Assembly: GCA_023264015.1 (NCBI GenBank) | Contig: JALQTJ010000010.1 | Span: 1 to 40,436, forward strand | Length of the DNA stretch: 40,436 nucleotides | Reading direction: 5' to 3' | Origin: Flavobacteriaceae bacterium | GTDB taxonomy: Bacteria; Bacteroidota; Bacteroidia; Flavobacteriales; Flavobacteriaceae | Shown here: one piece after another, positions 8,002-17,636 of the stretch | How the letters are laid out: each line of letters starts with the position of its first letter | How positions within the stretch are numbered: position 1 is the first letter of the stretch | Program-made: the position numbers and the translations under genes | The notes under the pieces: model-generated | Databases searched by the model: none | The model's input: only the letters and a program-made list of their open reading frames with translations | What the model was told of the DNA's origin: nothing

Positions 8002-10122
8002 TTAAACTCCCTTTGAAGCCTTAATGACCTCTTCAGAAATATTCGGAGGAGTTTCGGCATAATGTGAAAATTCCATAGTTGAAGTAGCACGTCCTGAAGA
8101 AAGCGTTCTCAAAGAAGTTACATATCCAAACATCTCTGAAAGAGGAACTTGGGCTTTAACTACTTTAGAACCGGCTCTATCGTCCATATTGTTCACTTGA
8201 CCGCGTCTACGGTTAAGATCCCCAACGATATCACCCATATTTTCTTCTGGAGTCAATACTTCTAATTTCATGATCGGCTCAAGGATTACCGCTCTAGCCG
8301 CTCTAGCTGCCTCTTTGTATCCCAATTTGGCTGCCAATTCAAAAGAAAGCTGATCCGAATCCACAGGGTGGAAAGAACCGTCTTTCAAAATGATCTTCAT
8401 ACTATCCATCTCGAATCCGGCTAAAGGACCATTTTTCATCGCCTCTTTAAATCCTTTCTCTACTGATGGAATAAATTCTTTAGGAATGTTACCACCCTTA
8501 ATTTCGTTTACGAATTCAAGACCAGTTTTTCCTTCCTCAGCAGGTTCCATAGTAAATACGATATCCGCAAATTTACCACGACCTCCCGTTTGCTTTTTAT
8601 AGACCTCACGGTGATTCGCAGAAGCCGTAATAGCCTCTTTGTATTCCACTTGAGGTTGTCCTTGATTTACCTCTACCTTAAACTCACGCTTAAGACGGTC
8701 GACGATAATATCAAGGTGAAGCTCACCCATACCAGAAATGATGGTCTGACCTGAAGCTTCATCCGTTTTCACTTGGAAGGTTGGATCCTCTTCAGCCAAT
8801 TTAGCCAAAGCCATACCCAATTTATCAACGTCTGCCTTGGTTTTAGGCTCAACAGCGATACCAATAACCGGATCAGGGAACACCATACTCTCAAGTACAA
8901 TTGGGTGCTTCTCATCTGAAAGGGTATCTCCTGTCTTAATATCCTTGAAACCTACAGCAGCACCAATATCACCAGCAGAAATAGACTCAATTGCATTCTG
9001 CTTGTTCGAGTGCATCTGATAGATACGTGAAATACGCTCTTTGTTTCCTGAACGGTTATTCAACACATAAGAACCTGCGTTCAAAGTACCTGAATAAGCT
9101 CTAAAGAATGCCAAACGACCAACAAAAGGATCTGTAGCAATCTTAAAGGCAAGGGCCGCAAAAGGTTCTTTTGGATCAGGTTTACGAGCAACTTCTTGAT
9201 CGTTATCAGGATTTGTACCAACAATCGCCTCTTTATCTAGAGGAGAAGGTAAGTAACGACAAACCGCGTCTAATAAGAATTGAACTCCTTTATTCTTGAA
9301 TGAAGAACCACATACCATAGGAATGATACTCATGTCCATCACCGCTGCACGAAGCGCTGCGTGAACCTCATCCTCAGTAATTGAGTCTTCATCTTCGAAG
9401 AATTTCTCCATGAGGTTTTCATCGTATTCAGCAACAGCTTCAATAAGCGCTGCTCTGTACTCTCTCACCTCGTCTTGCATATCTGCAGGAATGTCGATTA
9501 CATCGAAAGTCGATCCGTAATTATCGTCATGCCAAACAATCGCACGATTCTTAACTAGATCTACGATTCCTCTAAAATCTGCTTCGTCCCCAATTGGAAG
9601 TACGATAGGCACCGCGTTAGACTTTAACATCTCGCGTACCTGAGTACAAACATTTAAGAAGTTCGCTCCTTGACGGTCCATCTTGTTGACAAAGCCCATA
9701 CGTGGTACTTTGTAGTTGTCCGCAAGTCTCCAGTTGGTTTCAGACTGAGGCTCTACCCCATCCACTGCACTGAACAAGAACACCAAACCGTCAAGAACAC
9801 GTAGAGATCTGTTTACCTCTACGGTAAAATCAACGTGCCCGGGGGTGTCAATAATATTAAAGTGGTAAGGTTTTGCATCAGCAGTTGGCTGACCATTTTC
9901 AGAAGGGAAGTTCCACGTACAGGTGGTAGCAGCAGAGGTAATGGTAATACCACGCTCTTGCTCTTGCTCCATCCAGTCCATAGTGGCAGCACCGTCGTGT
10001 ACTTCACCAATCTTGTGGCTCACACCAGTGTAAAAAAGAATACGCTCAGTAGTCGTTGTCTTTCCAGCGTCAATATGCGCTGCAATTCCAATGTTACGAG
10101 TAAGTGATAAATCTCTTGACAT
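8002..10122 (-). CDS. fusA: Elongation factor G
   Basis: EF-G is the GTPase that drives tRNA-mRNA translocation and, with RRF, ribosome recycling. The 706-residue product has the G-domain motifs in order: AHIDAGKT at 15-22 (P loop), the switch I segment ERGITI at 56-61, DTPGH at 92-96, and NKMD at 146-149. The later EF-G domains include [18 protein letters not shown] and the domain IV/V region ending near [20 protein letters not shown]. Its place in the str operon and its typical motifs make it the canonical EF-G rather than a second paralogue. It is 8 bases after rpsG. Confidence 0.98.
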   Translation of the reverse strand: MSRDLSLTRNIGIAAHIDAGKTTTTERILFYTGVSHKIGEVHDGAATMDWMEQEQERGITITSAATTCTWNFPSENGQPTADAKPYHFNIIDTPGHVDFTVEVNRSLRVLDGLVFLFSAVDGVEPQSETNWRLADNYKVPRMGFVNKMDRQGANFLNVCTQVREMLKSNAVPIVLPIGDEADFRGIVDLVKNRAIVWHDDNYGSTFDVIDIPADMQDEVREYRAALIEAVAEYDENLMEKFFEDEDSITEDEVHAALRAAVMDMSIIPMVCGSSFKNKGVQFLLDAVCRYLPSPLDKEAIVGTNPDNDQEVARKPDPKEPFAALAFKIATDPFVGRLAFFRAYSGTLNAGSYVLNNRSGNKERISRIYQMHSNKQNAIESISAGDIGAAVGFKDIKTGDTLSDEKHPIVLESMVFPDPVIGIAVEPKTKADVDKLGMALAKLAEEDPTFQVKTDEASGQTIISGMGELHLDIIVDRLKREFKVEVNQGQPQVEYKEAITASANHREVYKKQTGGRGKFADIVFTMEPAEEGKTGLEFVNEIKGGNIPKEFIPSVEKGFKEAMKNGPLAGFEMDSMKIILKDGSFHPVDSDQLSFELAAKLGYKEAARAARAVILEPIMKLEVLTPEENMGDIVGDLNRRRGQVNNMDDRAGSKVVKAQVPLSEMFGYVTSLRTLSSGRATSTMEFSHYAETPPNISEEVIKASKGV

Positions 10123-10130
10123 GATTACAA

Positions 10131-10607
10131 TTAGAATCTAAAGTGTGAGAATGCTTTGTTTGCTTCAGCCATCTTGTGGGTATCCATGCGCTTCTTAACA
10201 GCAGCTCCTTCTTCTTTAGCCGCAGCTAAAATTTCAGCCGCTAACTTTTGCGCCATAGACTTTTCATTACGCTTACGCGCGAAACTGATTAACCATTTCA
10301 TCGCAGTCGAAATCTTGCGATCAGGTCGGATAGGCATTGGAATCTGAAAAGTAGCTCCACCTACACGACGGCTGCGCACTTCAACGTGTGGCATTACGTT
10401 CGATAAGGCGTCTTTCCAGACTTCTAAAGCTGACTTTTCGTCGTCTGTTTTTTTCTCGTTTACGATATCAATGGCATCGTAAAAAATGCGAAACGAAACT
10501 GATTTCTTTCCGTCCCACATCATCATATTTACAAAACGGGTTACTAACTGATCTCCAAACTTAGGATCTGGAAGTAACGGACGTTTTTTTGCTTGTCTTT
10601 TTCTCAT
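10131..10607 (-). CDS. rpsG: 30S ribosomal protein S7 (uS7)
   Basis: S7 is the primary assembly protein of the small-subunit head and contacts the E-site tRNA. The 158-residue product starts [20 protein letters not shown] and carries the family signature [20 protein letters not shown]. In E. coli S7 represses its own operon; here the rpsL-rpsG gap is 21 bases, too short for a large regulatory structure. Confidence 0.98.
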   Translation of the reverse strand: MRKRQAKKRPLLPDPKFGDQLVTRFVNMMMWDGKKSVSFRIFYDAIDIVNEKKTDDEKSALEVWKDALSNVMPHVEVRSRRVGGATFQIPMPIRPDRKISTAMKWLISFARKRNEKSMAQKLAAEILAAAKEEGAAVKKRMDTHKMAEANKAFSHFRF

Positions 10608-10628
10608 GATACTGCGTAATTAAGCGGG

Positions 10629-11003
10629 TTACTTCTTAGGGCGTTTAGCACCGTATTTAGAACGTCTTTGTGTTCTCCCAGCAACACCTGCGGTATCAAG
10701 GGCTCCTCTAATAATGTGATAACGAACTCCAGGCAAGTCCTTAACACGTCCACCACGTACCAATACTATCGAGTGCTCTTGAAGATTGTGCCCTTCTCCT
10801 GGAATGTAGGCGTTGACCTCTTTGCCATTGGTCAACCTTACCCTTGCCACCTTTCTCATCGCTGAGTTCGGTTTCTTCGGGGTAGTCGTATATACACGAG
10901 TACATACGCCTCTACGCTGAGGACACGACTCCAAAGCCGCCGATTTACTCTTCTTGGCTATTGTGTGTCTACCTTTTCTTACTAATTGTGATATAGTTGG
11001 CAT
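10629..11003 (-). CDS. rpsL: 30S ribosomal protein S12 (uS12)
   Basis: S12 lines the decoding centre and affects accuracy. The 124-residue product starts [20 protein letters not shown] and has the decoding loop [14 protein letters not shown] with both Lys at residues 43-44, and the second loop [17 protein letters not shown]. Both positions where streptomycin resistance usually arises keep the wild-type Lys. It is the promoter-proximal gene of the whole ribosomal run: a strong promoter lies about 33 bases upstream of its ATG. Confidence 0.98.
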   Translation of the reverse strand: MPTISQLVRKGRHTIAKKSKSAALESCPQRRGVCTRVYTTTPKKPNSAMRKVARVRLTNGKEVNAYIPGEGHNLQEHSIVLVRGGRVKDLPGVRYHIIRGALDTAGVAGRTQRRSKYGAKRPKK

Positions 11004-11035
11004 GTAAATTTTTTACTCCCCGTTTTAAGGGGCTG

Positions 11036-11066
11036 CAAATGTATTTATTTTTATTTACTATTCAAA
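11036..11066 (-). promoter_or_regulatory. Bacteroidota-type promoter of the rpsL operon
   Basis: On the minus strand TTTG (11066-11063), a 19-base spacer, and TACATTTG (11043-11036) match the Bacteroidota consensus TTTG / TAnnTTTG without a mismatch at the specified positions. The predicted start of transcription is a few bases further on, giving a leader of about 25-30 bases before the rpsL ATG. The leader contains a small hairpin (CCCC/GGGG, 11032-11018) and a second short inverted repeat (GTAAA/TTTAC, 11016-11004) right before the ATG. Confidence 0.75.
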
Positions 11067-11220
11067 CATGAATTCAAATTTTAGAAGGAACTATAAAAAT
11101 CTCAACTTCTAGTGTTGCATTCTTAGCATAGAAATCAACTTTTCTCAAACAAAAACTCATGAGAAAATGGCTTTTTAACATTTTTTTCTGAATTTTGTAG
11201 CTTAACTAAATCTTAAAACC
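11067..11220 (+). promoter_or_regulatory. Divergent intergenic region with weak susC promoter candidate
   Basis: The rpsL-susC gap is 217 bases; the rpsL half is described separately. The susC side is strongly A/T-rich. The best match to the -7 consensus TAnnTTTG is GAATTTTG at 11190-11197 (one mismatch), 23 bases before the susC ATG. I see no clear -33 TTTG at the right distance. No operator-like repeat or small gene is evident. Confidence 0.3.
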
Positions 11221-14200
11221 ATGAAGAAGAGAATTAATCTTCTTGTGACTCTACTGTCCTTATTCCTATTTCAGGTCGCAGTAGCACAAGGAAAGACAAT
11301 TACCGGAACGGTAGTTGACGAAAGCGGAGTTCCATTACCGGGAGCTACTGTTTTGGTTCAAGGAACCAGCAATGGTGTTTCGACAGATTTTGACGGAAAT
11401 TATGCCATTCAAGCTGAGGTTGGTCAAACACTCGAATTCAGTTTTGTCGGATACACAAAACAATTCGTAGTAGTTGGATCATCAGACACTATTGACGTGT
11501 CTTTAGCCCTAGACAATGCGCTAGAAGAAGTTGTAGTTACAGCACTTGGTCTTGAAAGAAAAAAGGACAATGATATTTCATCTGCCACACTTATTAAGAG
11601 TGAAAACATTGTTAAATCTGGTGAAACCGGATTATTGCAAGGTGTAGCTGGTAAATCATCAGGGGTTTTAATTACTCAAACATCTGGAGACCCAGGTGCT
11701 GGTGCTTTTATCCAAATTCGTGGTCAAAATACAGTTCTTGGAGATAGTTCACCCCTCATTATTGTTGATGGTGTGCCGATTTCAAACAGTAACTTCGGAT
11801 CGTCTACTGCAGGAGTTGTTCAGCAATCGCGTTTGAATGATATTCCAGCCTCTGATATCGCGAGCATGACCATCCTTAAAGGTGCGGCAGCTGCGGCAGT
11901 TTGGGGTTCTGGTGCTGCGAACGGTGTAGTGGTAATTCAAACTAAAAGAGGTTTGGCAGGCGCAGGTCGTCTTGATGTCAACTTTTCTACTTCAATTAGT
12001 ATCGATGAGGTAAATAGAGAGCACGAAAAACAAGGTGTATTTGGTCAAGGAGCACGTGGGGTTTGGAGTTCTAACGCCTCTGGTCTTTCTTGGGGAGATA
12101 AGATCGCCGACCGCGCAGGAGGATCAGACACCTTTAATACTTCTGGGCCATATTTTGTAGGAGACGTAACAGGAGCAACGTATTATCCTGTCACAGAAAA
12201 AAATAGTCGCGAGGTGTTTAACCAAGTGAACCGCGACATGATCTTCAGAACAGGTCTTCAACAGAACTATAATTTAGGAATTAACTTCTCGGCAAGCGAC
12301 AAGAGTTCTACCTATTTTAGTTATACCCGTTTAGACCAAAAAGGGGTAATTAATGGGTTATCTGATTATGATAGAAATACCTTCAGAATCAATCAAACAA
12401 ATAAACTCTCAGATAAGATTGAAACACGTATCAACACGTCTTTCATCAATATCAAATCGAACAGAATTCAGACCGGTTCAAACCTTAACGGTTTATACCT
12501 TGGGTATTTAAGAACTGCTCCTGACTTCAACAATACAGATTATATAGGTACCTATTACACCGGGCCAGACGACGCTGTCGGAAGACCAAATAGCCACCGT
12601 TCATACAGAAACAGACAAATCGGTGAAGCAGCAGGTATCTATAACAACCCAGGATGGACCATCAATGAAGTCACTAACCCAAATGAGGTGATGCGCTTCA
12701 CTGTAGCTCCTGAAGTCAATGTTACTCTATCAGATAACTTGAAATTCACTGGTCGCTACGGTATGGACTTCTATGTCGACCGTCGTGAGAACTACTATCC
12801 AGCGAATTCTTCGGGTGACTGGACGCGAGGTGGTTTCTATAAAAACGATTACTCTGAAACCGTTCAAAACATCAACCTTTTCCTAAACGGAAACGAGTCG
12901 TTTGGTGAGAACTTTGGATTGAACTATGTTGTGGGTTACGTTTTAGAGCAAAACGATTACTACCGTTTTTCTTCTTCAACAAACGTTTTCTTGAACCCAG
13001 ACCCATCTAAGCAATTGGTTGGTAATGCGGTAAACGGAAACATCTTAGCTGACGAGTACAAATCAAAAGAAGTGAAGAATTCAGCCTATTATTCATTGTC
13101 TTTTGATCTTTTCAAAAACTTGTTAGTTGACGTGGCTGGTCGTCTTGAGCGCACAACAACGCTTACTGACTTAAACTTCTACCCTGCGGTTACAGCAGGT
13201 TATGTTGCCAAAGAATCAGGTTCAGGCGCCCTTTCTTTCCTTAAGTTAAGAGCTTCTTACGGTCAAGTGGGTATTTCACCTTCTTTGTACCTTAATGCGA
13301 GTAACTTCATCACATCAACCGCAGGTTCTGAAGGTTGGGGTGACTACATTGACGGTGCCAACTACGGTGGTACAGTTAGAAGAAGTGATACGCAAGGTAA
13401 TCCAGACTTGAAAGTTGAGCGTGTAACAGAGACAGAATTCGGGTTTGACTCAAGATTCTTCGACAATAAACTTTCATTAGGATTTACGTACTACGACAGA
13501 TTAACTACAGATGGTATTCTAAGCGTTGAGGTACCCGCGACAACTGGATTTACAAGTCGTTATATTAACGCCGCAGAGATCTCAAATACTGGGGTTGAAT
13601 TTGACTTCAGCTATGATTTATACAAATCAGGTGATTTCAGCATGAACCTATTCGGGAACTTTACTGCCTACAAGAATATTGTAGAGAAACTTCCGGATGT
13701 TAGCCGCGTAGTACTTAGTGGTTTTACCTCTACAGGTTCTGTAGTAAAAGAAGGAGAACCATTCGCAGCAATCTTTGGTGGGGCTTACGAACGTAACGCT
13801 GACGGAAGTATCGCTACTGACGCCAGTGGTTTCCCACTCATTGCCGACGAACAAGCAGTAATCGGAGATCCAAACCCTGACTTTAGAGCAGGTTTAGGGA
13901 TGAACTTAGATTACAAAGCCTTAAACTTCTCTTTCCTTTTCGAAACCTCTCAAGGAAACGATATGTGGGCTGGTACGCAAGGGGTACTAAATTACTTTGG
14001 TATTCACCCTAATACGGCTAACGAGTCTGTTGCACCTGTTGATTTGCCGATCTATAATAGTAGTAACGTAATTCCAGCGGGCACTACCTTCAGAGGTAAC
14101 GTCGGTGATTTCGGTGGAGGACTAGTAGCCCTTCAAGAAGATTGGTATAGAACCAATGGTGGTGGTTTTGGTGATTTGGATGAGCAATTCATTCAAGACG

Positions 14201-14442
14201 CATCTTGGATTAAACTTCGTGAAGTAAGCCTAAACTATCAATTACCAAATTCATTATTGAAAACAGTAGGAGCTAAATCAGGTCAACTAGGAGTTGCTGG
14301 AAGAAATTTGCTTCTTATCACAGACTTTGTTGGAGTTGATCCTGAGGTAAACCTAACAGGAGCTTCGAAAGGACGTGGTTTAGATTACTTTACTAACCCT
14401 GGAACAAGCAGTGTTTTATTGAATCTGAAACTTAATTTCTAA
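11221..14442 (+). CDS. SusC/RagA-family TonB-linked outer membrane transporter (first pair)
   Basis: SusC proteins are 22-strand TonB-dependent channels that import oligosaccharides or peptides across the outer membrane beneath a SusD lid. The 1073-residue product has a signal peptide (MKKRINLLVTLLSLFLFQVA, cleavage near AQ-GK). Next comes a carboxypeptidase-D-like regulatory domain at about 25-105 with the usual GTVVDESGVPLPGATVLV and STDFDGNY motifs, then a TonB-box-like EVVVTALGLERK. The plug follows (IQIRGQNTVLGDSSPLIIVDGVP) and then the barrel, ending LNLKLNF. The plug motif GAAAAAVWGSGAANGVVVIQ is a variant of the common AALYGSRAANG. The susD partner follows 19 bases later. Substrate cannot be told from the sequence. 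Confidence 0.93.
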   Translation: MKKRINLLVTLLSLFLFQVAVAQGKTITGTVVDESGVPLPGATVLVQGTSNGVSTDFDGNYAIQAEVGQTLEFSFVGYTKQFVVVGSSDTIDVSLALDNALEEVVVTALGLERKKDNDISSATLIKSENIVKSGETGLLQGVAGKSSGVLITQTSGDPGAGAFIQIRGQNTVLGDSSPLIIVDGVPISNSNFGSSTAGVVQQSRLNDIPASDIASMTILKGAAAAAVWGSGAANGVVVIQTKRGLAGAGRLDVNFSTSISIDEVNREHEKQGVFGQGARGVWSSNASGLSWGDKIADRAGGSDTFNTSGPYFVGDVTGATYYPVTEKNSREVFNQVNRDMIFRTGLQQNYNLGINFSASDKSSTYFSYTRLDQKGVINGLSDYDRNTFRINQTNKLSDKIETRINTSFINIKSNRIQTGSNLNGLYLGYLRTAPDFNNTDYIGTYYTGPDDAVGRPNSHRSYRNRQIGEAAGIYNNPGWTINEVTNPNEVMRFTVAPEVNVTLSDNLKFTGRYGMDFYVDRRENYYPANSSGDWTRGGFYKNDYSETVQNINLFLNGNESFGENFGLNYVVGYVLEQNDYYRFSSSTNVFLNPDPSKQLVGNAVNGNILADEYKSKEVKNSAYYSLSFDLFKNLLVDVAGRLERTTTLTDLNFYPAVTAGYVAKESGSGALSFLKLRASYGQVGISPSLYLNASNFITSTAGSEGWGDYIDGANYGGTVRRSDTQGNPDLKVERVTETEFGFDSRFFDNKLSLGFTYYDRLTTDGILSVEVPATTGFTSRYINAAEISNTGVEFDFSYDLYKSGDFSMNLFGNFTAYKNIVEKLPDVSRVVLSGFTSTGSVVKEGEPFAAIFGGAYERNADGSIATDASGFPLIADEQAVIGDPNPDFRAGLGMNLDYKALNFSFLFETSQGNDMWAGTQGVLNYFGIHPNTANESVAPVDLPIYNSSNVIPAGTTFRGNVGDFGGGLVALQEDWYRTNGGGFGDLDEQFIQDASWIKLREVSLNYQLPNSLLKTVGAKSGQLGVAGRNLLLITDFVGVDPEVNLTGASKGRGLDYFTNPGTSSVLLNLKLNF

Positions 14443-14461
14443 AACACTAAAAACTATAAAA

Positions 14462-15808
14462 ATGAAAAAATATATCTATTTATTTCTCGCTGGTGCACTC
14501 ATCACAGCTTGTGAGGGTCCAGTAGAAGGGTTAAATGACAACCCCAATCAGTTTACTGATTCACCAATCAGTTTGCTCTTAAATCACACCCTGCTAAACG
14601 TTGCCTCGGTAGCGGAAGCAGAACCTGCACGTATTACTGCAATTTTTACAGACCAATTGACTGGTTTTGACAGACAATACGGTACGTTGAATACCTATAG
14701 TACTAATGCGGCAACCTATGAGTCCCTTTGGGAAGACATTTTCCAAAGAGGTATTACGCAAGCCCAGATTGTGCGTTCTAAAGCACAAGAAGGTGGAAAC
14801 ACTCAGGTTGATGGTATTGCAGCCATTCTAGAGGCCTATTACTTCGCCGAAGCGGCATTATTGTTTAACGATATCCCGTTTTCAGAAGTAAATAATCCAG
14901 AGTTTCCAGATCCTAACTTTGAGGAGCAAGAATCCGTACTAAGAGGTGCAATCAGCATGCTTACAGAAGGAGCTTCTAAAGCAGGATCAGCAAGTGCTGC
15001 TAACAATGTATTTGGTACTTCATCGACATGGGCACAGGTAGCCGAAGCACTTAAAGCACGCTACTATCTGGCCCTAGGAGAATACCAAAACGCTCATTCT
15101 TCAGCGGTAGCTGCGAACTTCACAAGTAAAGACAACGACTGGAGTATTAAACACTCAGTAGCGAACTACGGAGAAAACCTTTTCTGGCAGTTCGAAGTTG
15201 AACAACGTCAAGATTACTTGAGAGTTCAAAATAGCTACATGTCTCGTCTACTTAAAGAAGGTGAAGACATCTACAGAGGAAATGCTAAAACAGATGAGTC
15301 TTCACGTTACGACTACTACGTATCTTCTGCCAATGGCCTGAGCTACAACACAACAGACGGTTTCGCTGCACAAACTGCATCATTCCCTGTAATCTCTTTT
15401 GAAGAGGTTCAATTGATCAGAGCTGAAGCGGCTGCACGTTTAGGTGTAACAGATGACGCTATTGCTGCCATTAATGCGGTAAGAGCTTCAAATGCTGTAA
15501 AGCATGGAGCCACTTATGATGCGTACGTTTTAGCAGACTTTGAAGCTGACGGTATGGCTTCAAACGGTCAATCAACAGTGAGCATGGCGCTGATTCATGA
15601 GGCATTATTTGAGAAATACTGTTCTGTTATAGGACTTCCTGTTTTTCAAGATGTACTTAGAACGAATAATGCCATAGGTGTTCCCATTAAGAATGCGAAT
15701 GAGACTACTATACCTCAACGCTTTATCTACCCTGCATCTGAAGAAGCTTCAAATTCGAACTTCCCGGGCTTCGTAGACCAAATGGTAAAAACTGATATAT
15801 ACAACTAA
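14462..15808 (+). CDS. SusD/RagB-family surface lipoprotein (first pair)
   Basis: SusD proteins are helical lipoproteins that cap the SusC channel and bind the substrate on the cell surface. The 448-residue product has a lipoprotein signal (MKKYIYLFLAGALITAC, lipid Cys at 17). It has the family's usual N-terminal stretch LNDNPNQFTDSPISLLLNH and a mid-protein tetratricopeptide-like region with AEALKARYYLALGEYQNA. The typical C-terminal motifs FEEVQLIRAEAAARLG and IHEALFEKYCSVIGLPVFQD follow. It is short for the family, whose members often exceed 500 residues, and may belong to the SusD-like_2 or _3 branch. It follows susC closely and is ended by a strong terminator. Confidence 0.88.
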   Translation: MKKYIYLFLAGALITACEGPVEGLNDNPNQFTDSPISLLLNHTLLNVASVAEAEPARITAIFTDQLTGFDRQYGTLNTYSTNAATYESLWEDIFQRGITQAQIVRSKAQEGGNTQVDGIAAILEAYYFAEAALLFNDIPFSEVNNPEFPDPNFEEQESVLRGAISMLTEGASKAGSASAANNVFGTSSTWAQVAEALKARYYLALGEYQNAHSSAVAANFTSKDNDWSIKHSVANYGENLFWQFEVEQRQDYLRVQNSYMSRLLKEGEDIYRGNAKTDESSRYDYYVSSANGLSYNTTDGFAAQTASFPVISFEEVQLIRAEAAARLGVTDDAIAAINAVRASNAVKHGATYDAYVLADFEADGMASNGQSTVSMALIHEALFEKYCSVIGLPVFQDVLRTNNAIGVPIKNANETTIPQRFIYPASEEASNSNFPGFVDQMVKTDIYN

Positions 15809-15827
15809 GAGTTACTCTCTAGTTATC

Positions 15828-15860
15828 AAAAGCCACCTTCGGGTGGCTTTTTTTATTTTT
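15828..15860 (+). terminator. Intrinsic terminator after the first susCD pair
   Basis: A perfect 10-bp stem AAAAGCCACC/GGTGGCTTTT closes the loop TTCG, giving the exceptionally stable c(UUCG)g tetraloop, and runs into a T tract (15848-15854, then A and five more T). It lies 19 bases after the susD stop and about 22 before the next start codon, so the GGT-like gene probably needs its own promoter or read-through. Confidence 0.9.
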
Positions 15861-15882
15861 AACCCACTCTAAACAGTTGAAC

Positions 15883-17487
15883 ATGTACACTACAATCCGA
15901 ATCCATCCTATCCTTTGTGTCATTTTGGCGATCTGTACTATATCGTGTAAAGAAGTAAATGAAATCAGCAATACAAGTGTCGTTGCCTCCGCACATCCTT
16001 TAGCGAGCAAAGCAGGACTATCAATGTATGAATTAGGAGGCAATGCAGCAGACGCAGCAGTGGCCGCGGCATTCACCCTTTCGGTTGTCGAACCCTCAAT
16101 GAGCGGTATAGGCGGAAGACTCCAAGCGATCATCTACGATCCCGTGGAAGGTATCAACGGTATTGACGCCTCTACTCAGGTCCCTCAAAACTATGATGGA
16201 ACTTCAAAAGACCGTGAAGGATACAGAACAATCGGAATACCCGGGGTGGTTGCAGGGCTCTTAAAAATTCACGAAGAACAAGGTGTATTACCACTTTCGA
16301 AGGTCATGGAACCGGCAATATCTTATGCAAGGAATGGGTTTAACCTTCTTCCGGGGGAAGCTTTTAGACAACAAGCCGCAAAAGCTTCCATCATCAACTA
16401 TGAAGGAACGCGCAAGCACTTTCTAAAAAGTAACGGTTCAAACTACGAAGCAAATGAATTACTCGTGCAGCCAGAACTTGCGGTAGTTTTAGAGCGCATC
16501 TCTAAACATGGAAGAGACGGCTTTTACAAAGGACCTGTTGCAGATTCTATAGTCGCAGATTTTAAACGACACAACGGTTATCTTACGAAAGAGGATCTTG
16601 AAAACTACGAAGCTAAAACTTCAAAAATTGTGAAGGGCGAATACAAAGACCATGAGATCTACAGTCTTTATTTGCCTTCGTATGGGGCTGTTACGATCAA
16701 TATGCTACAAATTCTTGATCATTTTGACCTAAAACAAGAAGACCCATTAACAGATATCCGCGTTATGCGTCATGCCATTTCAAAGGCTTACTCAAAAAGA
16801 CGTTCTCAAAAAGATAGCTTAGAGCTGCTCTTGTCAAAAGACTTAGCGAAAAGCCAGGCTGAAGAAATCATGAATGATCTTACAACTGAAAGTATAAGAT
16901 TGGACGCTGATCCTATTTCGTGGTATAGCCCACAAGGGCACACTTCTCACCTTACCACGGCAGATAGTGAAGGACGTATCGTCTCACTGACTCAAACCAT
17001 TGGACCTAATATGGGCTCAAAAGTGGCGACAAAATCACTCGGTTTTCTTTATGCTGTTACTATGGGTGGGTATTTAGGAGATTACAAGCCTGGAGACAGA
17101 GCGAATTCACACATCTCGCCAACCTTGGTACTAGCAAAGAATAAACCAGTACTGGCTTTAGGTGCAGCGGGCGGAAGCCGTATCGTAACTGCCATTGTTC
17201 AGACCATCAAAAATCATTTAGATTTAGAGATGCCCATAGATCAGGCGGTAGAAAGGTCTCGTATCTATCCTGACGGAGACACCTTGCTCATAGAAGCTCA
17301 TCCGGGTCTCAATATTGATCTGAGTATTTTAGACGAACTAGATTCTTTACATATACCTTATAACCTACAAGAGCAAAGAGGATATCATGGAAGAATTAAT
17401 GCCGTTTCATTCGACAGGCAATTGGGTAAATGGATCGGCAGTAGTGACCCTGATTGGGAAGGAACGGTAGAAATCCTAGCACATTGA
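15883..17487 (+). CDS. Gamma-glutamyltransferase-family (Ntn-hydrolase) lipoprotein, atypical substrate site
   Basis: GGT-family proteins are secreted, self-cleaving Ntn hydrolases. I take the ATG at 15883 (534 residues); a TTG six bases earlier is less likely. A lipoprotein signal ends in TISC (Cys22). The family core is clear: GGNAADAAVAAAF (52-64), the self-cleavage Thr at 354 in GHTSHLTTAD, and the Gly pair in ALGAAGGSRI. The residues that hold the gamma-glutamyl group in E. coli GGT are not conserved. The Arg of FREMAP aligns with Ser97, the Asp of QMDDF aligns with a Gly in MGGY, and the second Ser of LSSMSPT is His. It is probably an amidase or peptidase of this fold with another substrate. 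It sits between two SusCD pairs. Confidence 0.85.
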   Translation: MYTTIRIHPILCVILAICTISCKEVNEISNTSVVASAHPLASKAGLSMYELGGNAADAAVAAAFTLSVVEPSMSGIGGRLQAIIYDPVEGINGIDASTQVPQNYDGTSKDREGYRTIGIPGVVAGLLKIHEEQGVLPLSKVMEPAISYARNGFNLLPGEAFRQQAAKASIINYEGTRKHFLKSNGSNYEANELLVQPELAVVLERISKHGRDGFYKGPVADSIVADFKRHNGYLTKEDLENYEAKTSKIVKGEYKDHEIYSLYLPSYGAVTINMLQILDHFDLKQEDPLTDIRVMRHAISKAYSKRRSQKDSLELLLSKDLAKSQAEEIMNDLTTESIRLDADPISWYSPQGHTSHLTTADSEGRIVSLTQTIGPNMGSKVATKSLGFLYAVTMGGYLGDYKPGDRANSHISPTLVLAKNKPVLALGAAGGSRIVTAIVQTIKNHLDLEMPIDQAVERSRIYPDGDTLLIEAHPGLNIDLSILDELDSLHIPYNLQEQRGYHGRINAVSFDRQLGKWIGSSDPDWEGTVEILAH

Positions 17488-17636
17488 TTATTTAATCCAT
17501 CATAATTTTCATTTTCTATAAAAATGGCCTAAAAGCATTGCTTAACTGTTAAATAAACAGCCCAGAGGTAAAAAAAAACTTTGTGATTTAACAATAAATT
17601 CACACTTTTACGTTTCTTAAACAAATGTTAATTTAT
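17488..17636 (+). promoter_or_regulatory. Intergenic region upstream of second susC; weak promoter candidate
   Basis: There is no U-tract terminator after the GGT-like gene. The region is A/T-rich with an A9 run at 17571-17579. The best -7 match is TACGTTTC at 17609-17616, one base off TAnnTTTG, with TTTG at 17580-17583 but 25 bases away, longer than the usual 19-21. If used, transcription would start close to the first in-frame ATG (17625), which favours the ATG at 17637 as the real start. Confidence 0.25.

Noticed and set aside
8390-10107. Several plus-strand and alternative-frame reading frames inside fusA
   Set aside because: They are shadows of the well-conserved EF-G frame and their products have low-complexity, non-protein-like composition.
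11424-11609. Minus-strand reading frames inside the first susC (also 13648-13854)
   Set aside because: No start context or family similarity, and fully inside a conserved domain on the other strand.
15877-15882. TTG start two codons upstream for the GGT-like gene
   Set aside because: The ATG at 15883 gives a normal lipoprotein signal, and nothing supports the rare start.
17538-17556. Possible hairpin CTGTT/AACAG after the GGT-like gene
   Set aside because: Only 5 A/T-rich base pairs and no T-run right after it, so I do not call it a terminator.
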